From assembly GCF_002807055.1 (NCBI RefSeq), contig NZ_NIXN01000001.1, positions 992,001 through 1,056,000 of the forward strand: a stretch of 64,000 nucleotides of DNA. The letters run 5' to 3'. Below, one piece after another: positions 25,638-35,197 of the stretch. The position numbers and the translations under genes are program-made. The notes beneath the pieces are model-generated. The model saw nothing but the letters and a program-made list of their open reading frames with translations. It did no database searches and had not been told where the DNA came from. Positions within the stretch are counted from its first letter, which is position 1; each line of letters starts with the position of its first letter. The stretch is from Confluentibacter citreus. GTDB lineage: Bacteria > Bacteroidota > Bacteroidia > Flavobacteriales > Flavobacteriaceae.

Positions 25638-25663
25638 TTGTTTGTGGTGTTTTAGTTAAACAT

Positions 25664-27172
25664 TTATAAACGATGCTGAAACATATTGTAATAGGCTTCG
25701 TTGGCATTGATTTTATCTTTAAATTCCCTTACGGAGGTATTGTTGTCGATAACCAATAATTCTACACCAGCAATATCGGCAAAATCTTCCATATATTCTG
25801 TTGTGATGGCTTGACTGTAAACGGTATGATGTGCGCCACCTGCTAAAATCCAAGCCGTAGCTGCTACTTCTAAATTAGGTTTTGCATCCCATAATACTCT
25901 GGCAACAGGAAGTTTTGGTAAATCTGCCATAGGTTTTACAGCTTCCACTTCATTAACAATCAATCTAAATCTATTGCCCATATCTACTAATGATACATTA
26001 ATAGCATCTCCTGCAGGTGAATTAAACACCAATCTCACAGGATCTTCTTTGCCTCCAATTCCTAAAGGATGTACTTCACAAGATGTTTTTCCATCGGTAA
26101 TAGATGGACAAATTTCTAACATGTGAGAACCCAATACATACGATTTTTCAGGAGTGAAATGATAGGTGTAATCTTCCATGAAAGACGTACCACCTTCCAA
26201 ACCATAGTTCATCACTTTTAAAGCTCTAACCATGGCAGCTGTTTTCCAGTCGCCTTCGCCAGCAAAACCATAACCATCAGCCATCAAGCGTTGTGCGGCG
26301 ATGCCCGGTAATTGTTTTAGCACGCCAAGATTTTCAAAAGTGTCTGTGAATGCTTTAAAACCACCTTCATCTAAAAAGGAACGTAAGCCTAATTCAATTT
26401 TAGCAGCTTCAATTAATGATTGTCTTTTGTCTCCGCCTTTTTTAAGTGATGGTGTTAAGTCGTATGAAGATTCATAAACATCCAATAATTTGTTTAAATC
26501 GCTTTCTGAAACTTTATCGATATGCTTTACAATATCTGAAGAATCATAACCATTAACCGACATACCAAAACGAATTTGCGCTTCTACTTTGTCGCCATCA
26601 GTTACTGCAACTTCACGCATGTTATCTCCAAATCTAGCGACTTTCAAATTCTGTAAATCATCCCAACCTAATACCACACGAGACCAAATTCCTAATTTTT
26701 TCTGAACGCGTTCGCTTTGCCAATGGCCAACAACCACTTTACGTTTTTTGCGCATTCTAGACATGATATATCCAAATTCCCTATCACCGTGAGCGGATTG
26801 ATTTAGATTCATAAAATCCATATCAATAGTACTCCAAGGAATTTCAGCATTAAATTGTGTATGTAAGTGGCAAATAGGTTTGTTTAAAATATTTAAACCA
26901 ACAATCCACATTTTTGCAGGAGAAAAGGTGTGCATCCAAGTAATCAAACCGATACAGTTTTTTTCGGCATTCGCTTCTTGGCATATATTTGTTATTTCAT
27001 CTGGCGTTTTTACGGTAGGCTTAAAAACAATGTTTACAGGAATATGGGAAGTTCCATTTAAACCTTTAACAATCTCTTGAGAGTTTAAAGCCACTTGTTT
27101 TAAGGTTTCTTCTCCGTATAAATGTTGGCTTCCTGTAACGAACCAAATTTCTTTTTTTGAAATATCTATCAT
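25664..27172 (-). CDS. araA: L-arabinose isomerase
   Basis: This 502-residue protein is full length for AraA. It opens [20 protein letters not shown] and contains the family segments [27 protein letters not shown] and [12 protein letters not shown], with the manganese ligands (two Glu, two His) in these regions. It interconverts L-arabinose and L-ribulose in the cytosol, the first step after uptake. araB and araD are directly upstream on the same strand, with a gap of 24 nt to araD. The identification is secure. Confidence 0.97.
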   Translation of the reverse strand: MIDISKKEIWFVTGSQHLYGEETLKQVALNSQEIVKGLNGTSHIPVNIVFKPTVKTPDEITNICQEANAEKNCIGLITWMHTFSPAKMWIVGLNILNKPICHLHTQFNAEIPWSTIDMDFMNLNQSAHGDREFGYIMSRMRKKRKVVVGHWQSERVQKKLGIWSRVVLGWDDLQNLKVARFGDNMREVAVTDGDKVEAQIRFGMSVNGYDSSDIVKHIDKVSESDLNKLLDVYESSYDLTPSLKKGGDKRQSLIEAAKIELGLRSFLDEGGFKAFTDTFENLGVLKQLPGIAAQRLMADGYGFAGEGDWKTAAMVRALKVMNYGLEGGTSFMEDYTYHFTPEKSYVLGSHMLEICPSITDGKTSCEVHPLGIGGKEDPVRLVFNSPAGDAINVSLVDMGNRFRLIVNEVEAVKPMADLPKLPVARVLWDAKPNLEVAATAWILAGGAHHTVYSQAITTEYMEDFADIAGVELLVIDNNTSVREFKDKINANEAYYNMFQHRL

Positions 27173-27196
27173 GTTGATTAATTGAATTTATAGTTA

Positions 27197-27898
27197 TTAT
27201 TGACCGTAATAGGAATTTTTACCGTGTTTACGTTCGTAATGTTTTTTGATTAATGAATCTTTAAGTCGTGGGGCACTCGGATTTATTTGTCTGGTTAGAT
27301 AAGCCATTTCTGCAACGACTTCCAAAACCTTACTGTTATAAACGGCTTTAGCAGCGTTTTTTCCCCAAGCAAATGGGCCGTGGTTTCCAATCAGAATCAT
27401 TTCGACTTCTTGATAAGAAAGACCTTTATTTTTAAAACAATCTAGAATTTGAATACCCGTGTTATGCTCATAATTTCCTTGTATAAGATCGTCGCTCATG
27501 GGCGGTGCACAAGGAATGTCGGAGGTTAAATGGTCGGCGTGGGTCGTTCCAAAAATAGGAATATCTAATTGCGATTGTGCCCAAGCGCAAGAATATGTAG
27601 CGTGGGTATGTGCAATGCCGCCTATCTCTTCCCAATGTTTATAAAGGTAGGAATGTGTTTTAGTATCCGATGAAGGTCTCATGGTGCCTTCAATGATATT
27701 GTTATCAAAATCAAGAATGACAATATCTTCAGGTTTTAAAACCTCGTAAGGGACGCCACTTGGTTTGATGGCAAACACGCCATTTTTTCTATCTACGGCA
27801 CTGACGTTTCCAAAGGTATAAACTACCAAACCCAAGGCATCCAATTGCATATTGGCTTCGTAGCATTCCTGTTTTAAATCTTTATATTTTGAACTCAT
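27197..27898 (-). CDS. araD: L-ribulose-5-phosphate 4-epimerase
   Basis: This 233-residue class II aldolase-family epimerase has the zinc histidines in GGIAHTHATYS (about residues 95-97) and GNHGPFAWG near 170, plus the substrate segment IKPSGVPYE. It converts L-ribulose-5-phosphate to D-xylulose-5-phosphate, delivering carbon to the pentose phosphate pathway. It lies 8 nt after araB and 24 nt before araA. The length and motifs fit AraD rather than fuculose-1-phosphate aldolase, and the operon context decides it. Confidence 0.95.
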   Translation of the reverse strand: MSSKYKDLKQECYEANMQLDALGLVVYTFGNVSAVDRKNGVFAIKPSGVPYEVLKPEDIVILDFDNNIIEGTMRPSSDTKTHSYLYKHWEEIGGIAHTHATYSCAWAQSQLDIPIFGTTHADHLTSDIPCAPPMSDDLIQGNYEHNTGIQILDCFKNKGLSYQEVEMILIGNHGPFAWGKNAAKAVYNSKVLEVVAEMAYLTRQINPSAPRLKDSLIKKHYERKHGKNSYYGQ

Positions 27899-27906
27899 GT
27901 TTGATA

Positions 27907-29571
27907 TTAGTTTACGGATTCAATAAAAGCACTTAATTCTGAATAAGAATCCATGAGTAGTTTATAATCTTCAATTTTATCGTTTTCAGGTAAATATTCT
28001 GCTTCAAAATCGCTTCCCATGTGTTTGCTTGCTTCAATGACATTCGGATAAATGCCTGCCGCCACGGCTGCATAAATCGCAGCTCCCAAAGCGGGTGCTT
28101 GATCCGATTCCGCTACTTTAATGGGTTTATTTAAAACATTCGCCAAGGTTTGCATGATGAAAGGCGATTTTCTTGCCACGCCACCAATACCAATAACGGT
28201 ATCGATACGCACGCCTTCTTCTTCAAATCTATCCACAATTTTTTTAGAGCCAAAACAAATCGCATTGATTAAGGCTTTAAACATATGAGGTGCTCTGGTG
28301 CCTAATGATAAATTGGACATCGCTGCTTTTAGTTCCTGATTGGCATCAGGTGTTCTACGCCCGTTAATCCAATCTAAAGCGGTTGGAATACTTTCCGATA
28401 ACGGAATGGCTGCTGCTTGTTCACTTAATTTTTTAATGAAGTTTGCATCAATTTCTTCTTTTAAGTCTTCTTTTTGTACCGGACTCAATATGTTTGATGA
28501 TAATACCAAATAATCAACAGGCCAATATAAGACATCTTTAAACCAAGCCAATACATCCCCAAAAGCGGATTGACCAGCTTCCAAACCAATGAGGCCAGGA
28601 ATGACCGAACCATCTACTTGTCCGCAAATACCAGGAACGGTTTTAGTGCCAATAGTTTCTTTTGGTGACACCATAATATCACAGGTGGAGGTTCCCATAA
28701 CTCTAACCAAGGTGTTTTCATCTATTTTCGCACCAACGGCTCCAGAATGCGCATCAAAAGTACCAACGGCAACGACTGTATTTGTTGATAAACCTAATTT
28801 ATCAGCCCATTCTTGGCTCAGATTACCAGCAACTTCATCAGAAGTGTAGGTGTTTGTGTAGAGGTTTCTTTTAAGTTTTGATAAATAGGGATCTAACTGA
28901 TTTAAAAAGGCATCATCGGGTAAACCGCCCCAGCTTTCATGCCACATGGCTTTATGCCCAGCGGCACATCGGCTTCTTTTAAATGATTTTAAATCCTTGT
29001 TATCAATCAGCAAATACGTCATTAAATCGCAATGTTCCATCCAAGTGAACGCAGCATTTTTAACAGCTTCATCTTCACGGATGACATGCAATATTTTTGC
29101 CCAAAACCATTCAGATGAATAAATACCACCTTCATATTTTGTAAAATCCTCACCGCCCCAATTGGCTGCTAAGTTGTTAATTTCATTGGCTTCACCAATC
29201 GCAGTATGGTCTTTCCATAAAACCATCATGGCATTCGGGTTTTCTTCAAAACCTTTCACCAAAGCCAATGGCGTACCATCTTCTGTTACTGGAACAGGAG
29301 AAGACCCTGTTGTATCAATACAAATAGCTTTTATAGATTCTGCATCTACTTTGCTTTTTAACACAATTGATTTGATGGTTGTTTCCAAACCTTCAATATG
29401 GTCTAAGGGATGTTGTCTAAATTGATTTATGGAGGCATTACAATAAGCTCCTTTTTTCCATCGAGAGTACCATTGTACTTCTGAGGCTATTTCGTTTCCA
29501 TTTTCAGCGTCAATTAGTACGGCACGAACGGAATCCGACCCGTAATCTAATCCTATCACATAACTTTTCAT
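27907..29571 (-). CDS. araB: L-ribulokinase
   Basis: This 554-residue FGGY-family kinase opens with the ATP-site strand VIGLDYGSDSVRAVLID, has the GTFDAHSGAVGAK segment near 268 and GIGGVARKSPFIMQTLANVL, the C-terminal FGGY signature region, near 452. It phosphorylates L-ribulose to L-ribulose-5-phosphate. It is the first gene of the minus-strand arabinose operon; its start is 126 nt from the divergent araR gene. A TACATTTG -7 element and an inverted-repeat operator lie in that interval. Confidence 0.96.
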   Translation of the reverse strand: MKSYVIGLDYGSDSVRAVLIDAENGNEIASEVQWYSRWKKGAYCNASINQFRQHPLDHIEGLETTIKSIVLKSKVDAESIKAICIDTTGSSPVPVTEDGTPLALVKGFEENPNAMMVLWKDHTAIGEANEINNLAANWGGEDFTKYEGGIYSSEWFWAKILHVIREDEAVKNAAFTWMEHCDLMTYLLIDNKDLKSFKRSRCAAGHKAMWHESWGGLPDDAFLNQLDPYLSKLKRNLYTNTYTSDEVAGNLSQEWADKLGLSTNTVVAVGTFDAHSGAVGAKIDENTLVRVMGTSTCDIMVSPKETIGTKTVPGICGQVDGSVIPGLIGLEAGQSAFGDVLAWFKDVLYWPVDYLVLSSNILSPVQKEDLKEEIDANFIKKLSEQAAAIPLSESIPTALDWINGRRTPDANQELKAAMSNLSLGTRAPHMFKALINAICFGSKKIVDRFEEEGVRIDTVIGIGGVARKSPFIMQTLANVLNKPIKVAESDQAPALGAAIYAAVAAGIYPNVIEASKHMGSDFEAEYLPENDKIEDYKLLMDSYSELSAFIESVN

Positions 29572-29594
29572 TGTAACATCTTTAAGTATAGCAA

Positions 29595-29684
29595 CAAATG
29601 TAACATAAAATTATATAAGTGTAAAAAAAACACTTTACAATAATTTTTATTAAATTGGCTTTTACAATGATTTTCTTAAATTGC
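29595..29684. promoter_or_regulatory. divergent araB / araR promoters with candidate AraR operator
   Basis: On the minus strand TACATTTG (29595-29602) is a -7 element for araB. An inverted repeat AAGTGT-N7-ACACTT (29617-29635) covers the place of its -33 element, as expected for a repressor site. On the plus strand TTG (29655-29657) and TAAATTGC (29677-29684) could serve araR. Binding is inferred. Confidence 0.6.
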
Positions 29685-29697
29685 TTCAAAATAATAT

Positions 29698-30387
29698 ATG
29701 GCGTTAAATAAATATAGTAATGCAGACAAAATCCTCTTAGCTGTTGATTGTATTATTTTTGGTTTTGACAAAGGGGGATTAAAAATTTTATTGATTAAAA
29801 GGGATTTTGAGCCTGAACAAGGGAAGTGGTCCTTAATGGGGGGGTTCTTAAAGGAGGATGAGAATTTAGATGAAGCAGCTATTCGTATTTTACAGCATCT
29901 TACGGGTTTGCGAACCATATATATGGAACAGCTTTATACGTTTAGTAAAGTAGACAGGGATCCTGTTGAACGCACCTTATCGGTAGCTTATTATGCGTTG
30001 ATTGATATCGCTATGCACGATCAGGAGTTAGTTAACACGTCTGCACAATGGTTTAGTTTAGATAAAGCACCCCATTTGATTTTTGACCACAGTCAAATGG
30101 TTGAAAAAGCGATTGCACGATTAAAGCGAAGGGCGTTGAGTAAGCCCATTGGTTTTGAGCTTTTGCCTCCAAAATTTACCATGCGTCAATTGCAGAAATT
30201 ATATGAATCTATTCTTGATAAAAAATTAGATAAACGAAACTTTATTAATAAAATAAACTCCTTTGGCATATTGGTTAGATTGGATGAAAAAGATACTAAC
30301 GCATCAAAAAAGGGCGCTTATTTATATACTTTTGATAAGGTGAAGTATGATGAAAAAGTGTTAGAAGGCTTTAATTTTAAAATCTAA
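29698..30387 (+). CDS. araR: Nudix-family transcriptional regulator of arabinose use (AraR)
   Basis: This 229-residue protein has an N-terminal Nudix domain (about 10-145) and a C-terminal winged helix (about 150-225), the layout of NrtR and of the Nudix AraR of Bacteroidota. The Nudix box region reads GGFLKEDENLDEAAIRILQHLTGL in pieces: the catalytic REXXEE is replaced by RILQHL, so it should bind a ligand but not hydrolyse it. In the family, L-arabinose releases the repressor from DNA. It is divergent from araB and its stop abuts that of the polyferredoxin gene. The function is strongly supported by position. Confidence 0.87.
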   Translation: MALNKYSNADKILLAVDCIIFGFDKGGLKILLIKRDFEPEQGKWSLMGGFLKEDENLDEAAIRILQHLTGLRTIYMEQLYTFSKVDRDPVERTLSVAYYALIDIAMHDQELVNTSAQWFSLDKAPHLIFDHSQMVEKAIARLKRRALSKPIGFELLPPKFTMRQLQKLYESILDKKLDKRNFINKINSFGILVRLDEKDTNASKKGAYLYTFDKVKYDEKVLEGFNFKI

Positions 30388-31977
30388 TTATTTCTGATTT
30401 ACCAAATCCATTAAATTCACATCATTACCCAATAAAATTTCAGTAGGATTGATGCGCCCTTTCATCGAATCATTTTCTAATTTTAAGACACCTCTTGGGC
30501 AAACCGCGCTACAAATGCCACAACCTACACAGCTGCTCCTTACAATGTTTTCGCCTTTTTGGGCATACGCGCGCACATCAATACCCATTTCGCAATAGGT
30601 AGAGCAATTACCGCATGAAATGCACTGTCCACCATTTGTAGTAATCCTAAATTTAGAAAATAAGCGTTGCTGGAAACCAAGAATGGCAGCCATGGGGCAA
30701 CCAAATCGGCACCATACGCGACTTCCAAAAATGGGATAGAAACCCGTGCCAATAACGCCGGAAAAAATAGAACCGATTAAAAATGCATAGGTGGTTCTTA
30801 AGGTTTCTGATTTAAATAAAAAAAGCGTGGTGTTCGTGCTAAAATAATGCAATCCAATAAGAAAAATGATGATTACAAAATAACCAATCGCTCCATAACG
30901 GGCATCCTTCCCAAGTTCTTGTCGTTTGAAAATCATGGTTAAAGCAAAAACGAGTGTTAAAATTGCCGTTACCAAACCTAAAAACAATTTTCTAGTCAGC
31001 CAGTATTTACTAGAGTCGTTTCCTAAATAAGAACAAACTACTGCCGTAGTCATCAACACCACGAATACCAAAACGCTATGCACTACCCATCGTTCTATTT
31101 TCCAAGCGATTTGACGTTTATCACTTAAATGTCTGAAAGGGTCACCAACCGTTTCTGCCAATGCACCACAACCACAAACCCAAGAACAATACCAACGTTT
31201 TCCATATTTATAAGTGAGGATTGGAGTGATTATTAAAATTGAAACAATACCAAAAATCAATAAACCCAAACCAACATCGCCCGCATCTATAAATTGATTT
31301 ACTCTGTAACGTTCAAAATTATAATAGTTTAAGGGCCAAATGCTTTTTAAATCATAATAAGGCAAATCCGAATTTAAGCGATACATCAATTCCGGAATTA
31401 AAAAAGCAAAAGCCAGTTGAAAAAACATCACAGAAACAGTTCGCAATTTTTCATGTTTGTTATCACGATATTTCAACATGAACTTATAGCCAAAAACGAG
31501 AATGGCAAGGGTATAAAGCGTTCCATAAACAAACCATTGGCTTGCTGGTCTACCGCTTAATAATTGACTTAATGGATCGAATAGCGCAATTAATCCAGTG
31601 TTATTTTGTCCGTCAGAAGCTAGCCCTAAATATTGTGGATAAAAATAAAGTACAATATAAAAAAGTGTTAAAAATATTCCTGTAAGCCATCCTAAAATAC
31701 CTCTTGATGAAATAGATTTAAACCAAACGCCGTCATTTTTTATGCCTTTGGATGTATTTAAATAAGCATCATTGGAAAAAATAACTGTACCAACTGTAAT
31801 TAGAACGGTGGAGAGCGTTAAAAACAAGCCTTTATTTGAAAAATTCGTATTGAAAAGCGCAAGCACTAAAATGAAACATCCAGTAAAACCAATAGCTAAT
31901 GCTATTTTTTGTTTTACGGAAAGGTCTTGAGCATCTGGTTTTGCTAAAGACATACTTTGATTCGGTTTATGGCTCAT
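30388..31977 (-). CDS. membrane polyferredoxin (NapH/NosR/CcoG-like 4Fe-4S protein)
   Basis: This 529-residue protein has about ten membrane segments, two membrane-proximal cysteine motifs (CSWVCGCGAL and WCRFGCPMA) and two consecutive [4Fe-4S] motifs at the C-terminus (CISCGNCSTYC and CVGCGICSAVCP). This matches the NapH/NosR/YccM family of inner-membrane electron carriers that pass electrons between quinol or pyridine nucleotide and a periplasmic or cytosolic partner. Its start overlaps the stop of the upstream FAD oxidoreductase gene by 4 nt, so the two probably form one electron-transfer unit. No terminal reductase is next to them. The physiological acceptor is unknown. Confidence 0.8.
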   Translation of the reverse strand: MSHKPNQSMSLAKPDAQDLSVKQKIALAIGFTGCFILVLALFNTNFSNKGLFLTLSTVLITVGTVIFSNDAYLNTSKGIKNDGVWFKSISSRGILGWLTGIFLTLFYIVLYFYPQYLGLASDGQNNTGLIALFDPLSQLLSGRPASQWFVYGTLYTLAILVFGYKFMLKYRDNKHEKLRTVSVMFFQLAFAFLIPELMYRLNSDLPYYDLKSIWPLNYYNFERYRVNQFIDAGDVGLGLLIFGIVSILIITPILTYKYGKRWYCSWVCGCGALAETVGDPFRHLSDKRQIAWKIERWVVHSVLVFVVLMTTAVVCSYLGNDSSKYWLTRKLFLGLVTAILTLVFALTMIFKRQELGKDARYGAIGYFVIIIFLIGLHYFSTNTTLFLFKSETLRTTYAFLIGSIFSGVIGTGFYPIFGSRVWCRFGCPMAAILGFQQRLFSKFRITTNGGQCISCGNCSTYCEMGIDVRAYAQKGENIVRSSCVGCGICSAVCPRGVLKLENDSMKGRINPTEILLGNDVNLMDLVNQK

Positions 31978-33278
31978 ACAATCTGTAATTGGTTTTTATA
32001 AGCATTTTGAATGGCTTGCTCATAGTGCTTGTAAAATTCTGGGTCGAAATTAGCCTCCGATAAATGATTAATAACATAATCCACATCTCGTTTTTCCGTC
32101 AGCCACCTATCAAAAACTTCGTGACGCATTCTGATGCCAAAAGTATTAATCCCTAAAAATTCATTGGTGTTTCTATTAAAAGCGATCGTAATACATTTGG
32201 TGTCGTCATCATGTTTCCAATGCACATGTTCCTCATAATCTGGTTTTCCTTTTGAACCATGAACCCAACCATAGGTTTGATATTCAATATCAAAAAACTT
32301 GGCAGAATTAAACCAATGTCCGGGATTATAGGGCATTTTGTTGCTACAAATAGTTTGTGCCACAACTTCACCCATGATACGGCCTGTGTACCAAACGGCT
32401 TCAATGGATTTTCTTTTTCCAATGGCTTCACGTTGTTCGGCACAATCGCCAATGGCATATACATTTGGGATATTGGTTTCTAAAAACCGATTTACTAAAA
32501 CACCTTTGTTGGTTTCTATATCAGACAGTTTTATAAAATCTATATTAGGAGAAACGCCCGCCGTTAAACCTACAAAATCACAAGCAATTTCCTCGCCAGT
32601 CTCTTCAATAATTACAGATTTTACTTTGCCCTGTTCACCCGAAACAATCTCTTTTAAATTGGATGATAATCGTAAATCAATATGATGATTTTTAATATGT
32701 CTGTTAATCATATCGCTTTCGCCATCAGGTAAAACGCCATTCCAAAAACTACTTTCACGAACTAAAAACGTGACTGGAATTTTTCTAGAATTGAGCATTT
32801 CAGCCAATTCAATACCAATCAAACCACCACCAATAATCACGGCACGTTTGCAAATGGTGTTGTTTGGTGCATGTACTTCTAAATTTTCTAAATCTTGTTT
32901 ACTGTAAAGCCCTTGCACCCCTTTTAAATCCTGACCTTTCCATCCAAATGTATTGGGTTTGCTGCCAGTGGCAATAATCAATTTGTCGTAATCTAGTTTA
33001 TCACCATTTGAAAAATGAAGGATTTTTGTCGCTGTGTCAAGGGTTTCTATAAATCCTTTTTTAAGGTTGATTCGGTTTTTCTCCCAAAACCAATCTTCGT
33101 AAGGTTTGGTATGTTCGAATTTCATGTGCCCCATATACACATACATCAATGCTGTTCGGGAAAAGAAGTACTCAGATTCACCTGAAATGATAGTGATTTT
33201 TTTATTGGAAAGCTTTCTAATATGTCGGGCAGCCGTCACGCCAGAAATACCATTACCAATAATAACAACGTGTTCCAT
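31974..33278 (-). CDS. NAD(P)/FAD-dependent oxidoreductase
   Basis: This 434-residue pyridine nucleotide-disulfide-type flavoprotein has an FAD motif GNGISGVTAA at 8-17, LIIATGSKP before the NAD motif GGGLIGIELAE (about 150-160), and the closing FAD motif VYAIGDCAE near 275. There is no redox-active CxxxxC pair, so it is closer to ferredoxin or rubredoxin reductases and NirB N-termini than to thioredoxin reductases. The last 120 residues form an extra C-terminal domain. It is translationally coupled to the polyferredoxin gene and probably feeds it electrons from NAD(P)H (inference). Confidence 0.8.
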   Translation of the reverse strand: MEHVVIIGNGISGVTAARHIRKLSNKKITIISGESEYFFSRTALMYVYMGHMKFEHTKPYEDWFWEKNRINLKKGFIETLDTATKILHFSNGDKLDYDKLIIATGSKPNTFGWKGQDLKGVQGLYSKQDLENLEVHAPNNTICKRAVIIGGGLIGIELAEMLNSRKIPVTFLVRESSFWNGVLPDGESDMINRHIKNHHIDLRLSSNLKEIVSGEQGKVKSVIIEETGEEIACDFVGLTAGVSPNIDFIKLSDIETNKGVLVNRFLETNIPNVYAIGDCAEQREAIGKRKSIEAVWYTGRIMGEVVAQTICSNKMPYNPGHWFNSAKFFDIEYQTYGWVHGSKGKPDYEEHVHWKHDDDTKCITIAFNRNTNEFLGINTFGIRMRHEVFDRWLTEKRDVDYVINHLSEANFDPEFYKHYEQAIQNAYKNQLQIV

Positions 33279-33370
33279 GAAATGTGATTAGTATCAGGTT
33301 TGTCGATGGGTTTGTTAAAAACTTATGTTATAAATTCATTTTGTTTAAATTTAAACATTAAATTTTAGGT

Positions 33371-34378
33371 ATGAGAAAATTTTTTGGGCTGTTTGCCATT
33401 TTTTTAATGAGTGCTTGCGCGATGGCTCCCGCCAAGCCAGAAAAAATCAATGGGGTTAGTTTTGTATCGTCCAGAGATACTATTAACGCGACGCATATAG
33501 ACCCCGTTGTTAATATTCATGCCAATTATGCCTCCATCATGCCTTTTGCATTTATTAGGGATATTATTAATCCTGAGATTCATTATAATAGGAATAATCA
33601 ATGGTTTGGAGAATCTAAAAGAGGTGTCAGGCAATACATTGAAAGCTTGAATGCACGTGGTATAAAAATTATGCTGAAACCTCAAATTTGGGTGGCTAGA
33701 GGTACATTTACAGGCTTGATTAAAATGGAAACTGAAGAAACTTGGTTGCAATTGGAACAGTCGTATTCCAACTATATTTTAGATTTTGCAGCCGTAGCTG
33801 AAGAGGTTCAAGTCGATATTTTTTGCATTGGAACAGAATTGGAAAGTTTTATAGACCACCGTCCAGAGTATTGGAAACAGCTAATAACAGAGATTAAAAA
33901 AGTATATAAAGGAAAACTAACGTATGCCGCTAATTGGAATGAATATGATAGAACACCTTTTTGGGAACAACTTGATTATATTGGCATTGATGCTTATTTT
34001 CCAGTGAGCGATTTGCAAACCCCTACTTTAGAAGATTGTAGATTGGGTTGGTTACAACATAAAGACACCATTCATGCCTTTTCTAAAAAATACAATAAGC
34101 CTATTTTATTTACCGAATATGGTTATAGAAGCGTCGATTTTGCTGGAAAACAGCCTTGGCGAAGCGATAGAGACATGAATCAAGTGAATTTTGAAGCTCA
34201 AAAAAATGCGACGCAAGCACTATTGGAAACCTTTTGGGGCGAAGAGTGGTTTGCTGGCGGCTTTGTCTGGAAGTGGTTTCATAATGCTGAACGTACAGGA
34301 GGTGAGGATGCTTCTCAATTTTCACCACAAAACAAACCTGCGGAAGCTATTTTAAGAGATTGGTATTCTAAATATTGA
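33371..34378 (+). CDS. GH113-like glycoside hydrolase lipoprotein
   Basis: This 335-residue protein has a lipoprotein signal with lipobox Cys16 (FLMSAC). The rest is a TIM barrel like family GH113 (beta-mannanase-like): catalytic acid/base candidate Glu156 in CIGTELE and nucleophile candidate Glu249 in ILFTEYGYRS, with YIGIDAYFP between them and WKWFHN late in the chain. It probably cleaves a mannan- or glucan-type chain at the cell surface or in the periplasm. The gene stands alone between divergent and unrelated genes, without SusC/SusD neighbours. The fold is fairly certain and the substrate is not. Confidence 0.72.
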   Translation: MRKFFGLFAIFLMSACAMAPAKPEKINGVSFVSSRDTINATHIDPVVNIHANYASIMPFAFIRDIINPEIHYNRNNQWFGESKRGVRQYIESLNARGIKIMLKPQIWVARGTFTGLIKMETEETWLQLEQSYSNYILDFAAVAEEVQVDIFCIGTELESFIDHRPEYWKQLITEIKKVYKGKLTYAANWNEYDRTPFWEQLDYIGIDAYFPVSDLQTPTLEDCRLGWLQHKDTIHAFSKKYNKPILFTEYGYRSVDFAGKQPWRSDRDMNQVNFEAQKNATQALLETFWGEEWFAGGFVWKWFHNAERTGGEDASQFSPQNKPAEAILRDWYSKY

Positions 34379-34444
34379 GTTTATAAATCTTCTTTTTTTA
34401 ATATAAACTTAACCACATAATTTATCATTCTCAAGGAGAACTCT

Positions 34445-34452
34445 TAGTTTTG
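34445..34452 (+). promoter_or_regulatory. candidate -7 element for the metallophosphoesterase gene
   Basis: TAGTTTTG exactly fits TAnnTTTG, 14 nt before the ATG. No TTG is seen at the -33 position. Confidence 0.45.
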
Positions 34453-34465
34453 CAAAAAAGATTTT

Positions 34466-35197
34466 ATGAGGACGTTTGTTATTGGTGACATTCATGGCGG
34501 ATTTAAAGCATTGATTCAAGTATTGAATCAACTTGAAATACAAGATGAAGACACACTTATTTTTTTGGGTGATTATGTAGATGGTTGGAGTGAATCGGCT
34601 CAAGTGATTCAGTTTTTAATAGAACTTTCAGAGAAAATACATTGCATTTTTATTAAAGGCAATCATGATGTTTGGTGCGAGGAGTGGTTGAAATCAGATA
34701 AGGTTAACCCAACTTGGTATATCCATGGTGGCAAAGAAACTATGGAAAGTTATATTGGTTTTTCTAAAGAAAACAAAGAATTGCATTTCCAATTTTTTCA
34801 AAATATGCCACTTTATCATATAGATGATAAAAACAGACTATTCATTCATGCCGGATTTACATCGATGCATGGTGTAGAGAAAGAAGTTTTTAAAGAGACG
34901 TTTTATTTTGATAGAACGCTTTGGGAAATGGCCTTGTCTTTAGATAAAAATCTAGATGTGAATTCCGAATTATACCCCAACCGATTAAAACATTACAGCG
35001 AAATTTTTATTGGGCACACCCCAACCATCAATTTTAATTCTTACGAACCCATGCACGCTGCCAACGTTTGGAACATCGATACAGGTGCTACATTTTATGG
35101 TAAACTAACGGGCATGAACATTGATACCAAAGTCTTTTTTCAAAGTGATGTGGTAAAAACATTATACCCAAATGAGATGGGAAGAAATAAATTTTAA
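34466..35197 (+). CDS. metallophosphoesterase, PPP-type serine/threonine phosphatase
   Basis: This 243-residue protein begins TFVIGDIHGGFKAL, the first metal motif (GDxHG), followed by LGDYVDGW (GDxxDR-like, with Arg replaced by Gly) and GNHDVWC. HAGFTS and GHTPT later supply the remaining metal histidines. This set is typical of bacterial PPP phosphatases related to lambda phosphatase and ApaH. It could dephosphorylate proteins or small nucleotides; nothing in the context decides. Its stop overlaps that of the convergent sterol-desaturase gene by 4 nt. Confidence 0.85.
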   Translation: MRTFVIGDIHGGFKALIQVLNQLEIQDEDTLIFLGDYVDGWSESAQVIQFLIELSEKIHCIFIKGNHDVWCEEWLKSDKVNPTWYIHGGKETMESYIGFSKENKELHFQFFQNMPLYHIDDKNRLFIHAGFTSMHGVEKEVFKETFYFDRTLWEMALSLDKNLDVNSELYPNRLKHYSEIFIGHTPTINFNSYEPMHAANVWNIDTGATFYGKLTGMNIDTKVFFQSDVVKTLYPNEMGRNKF

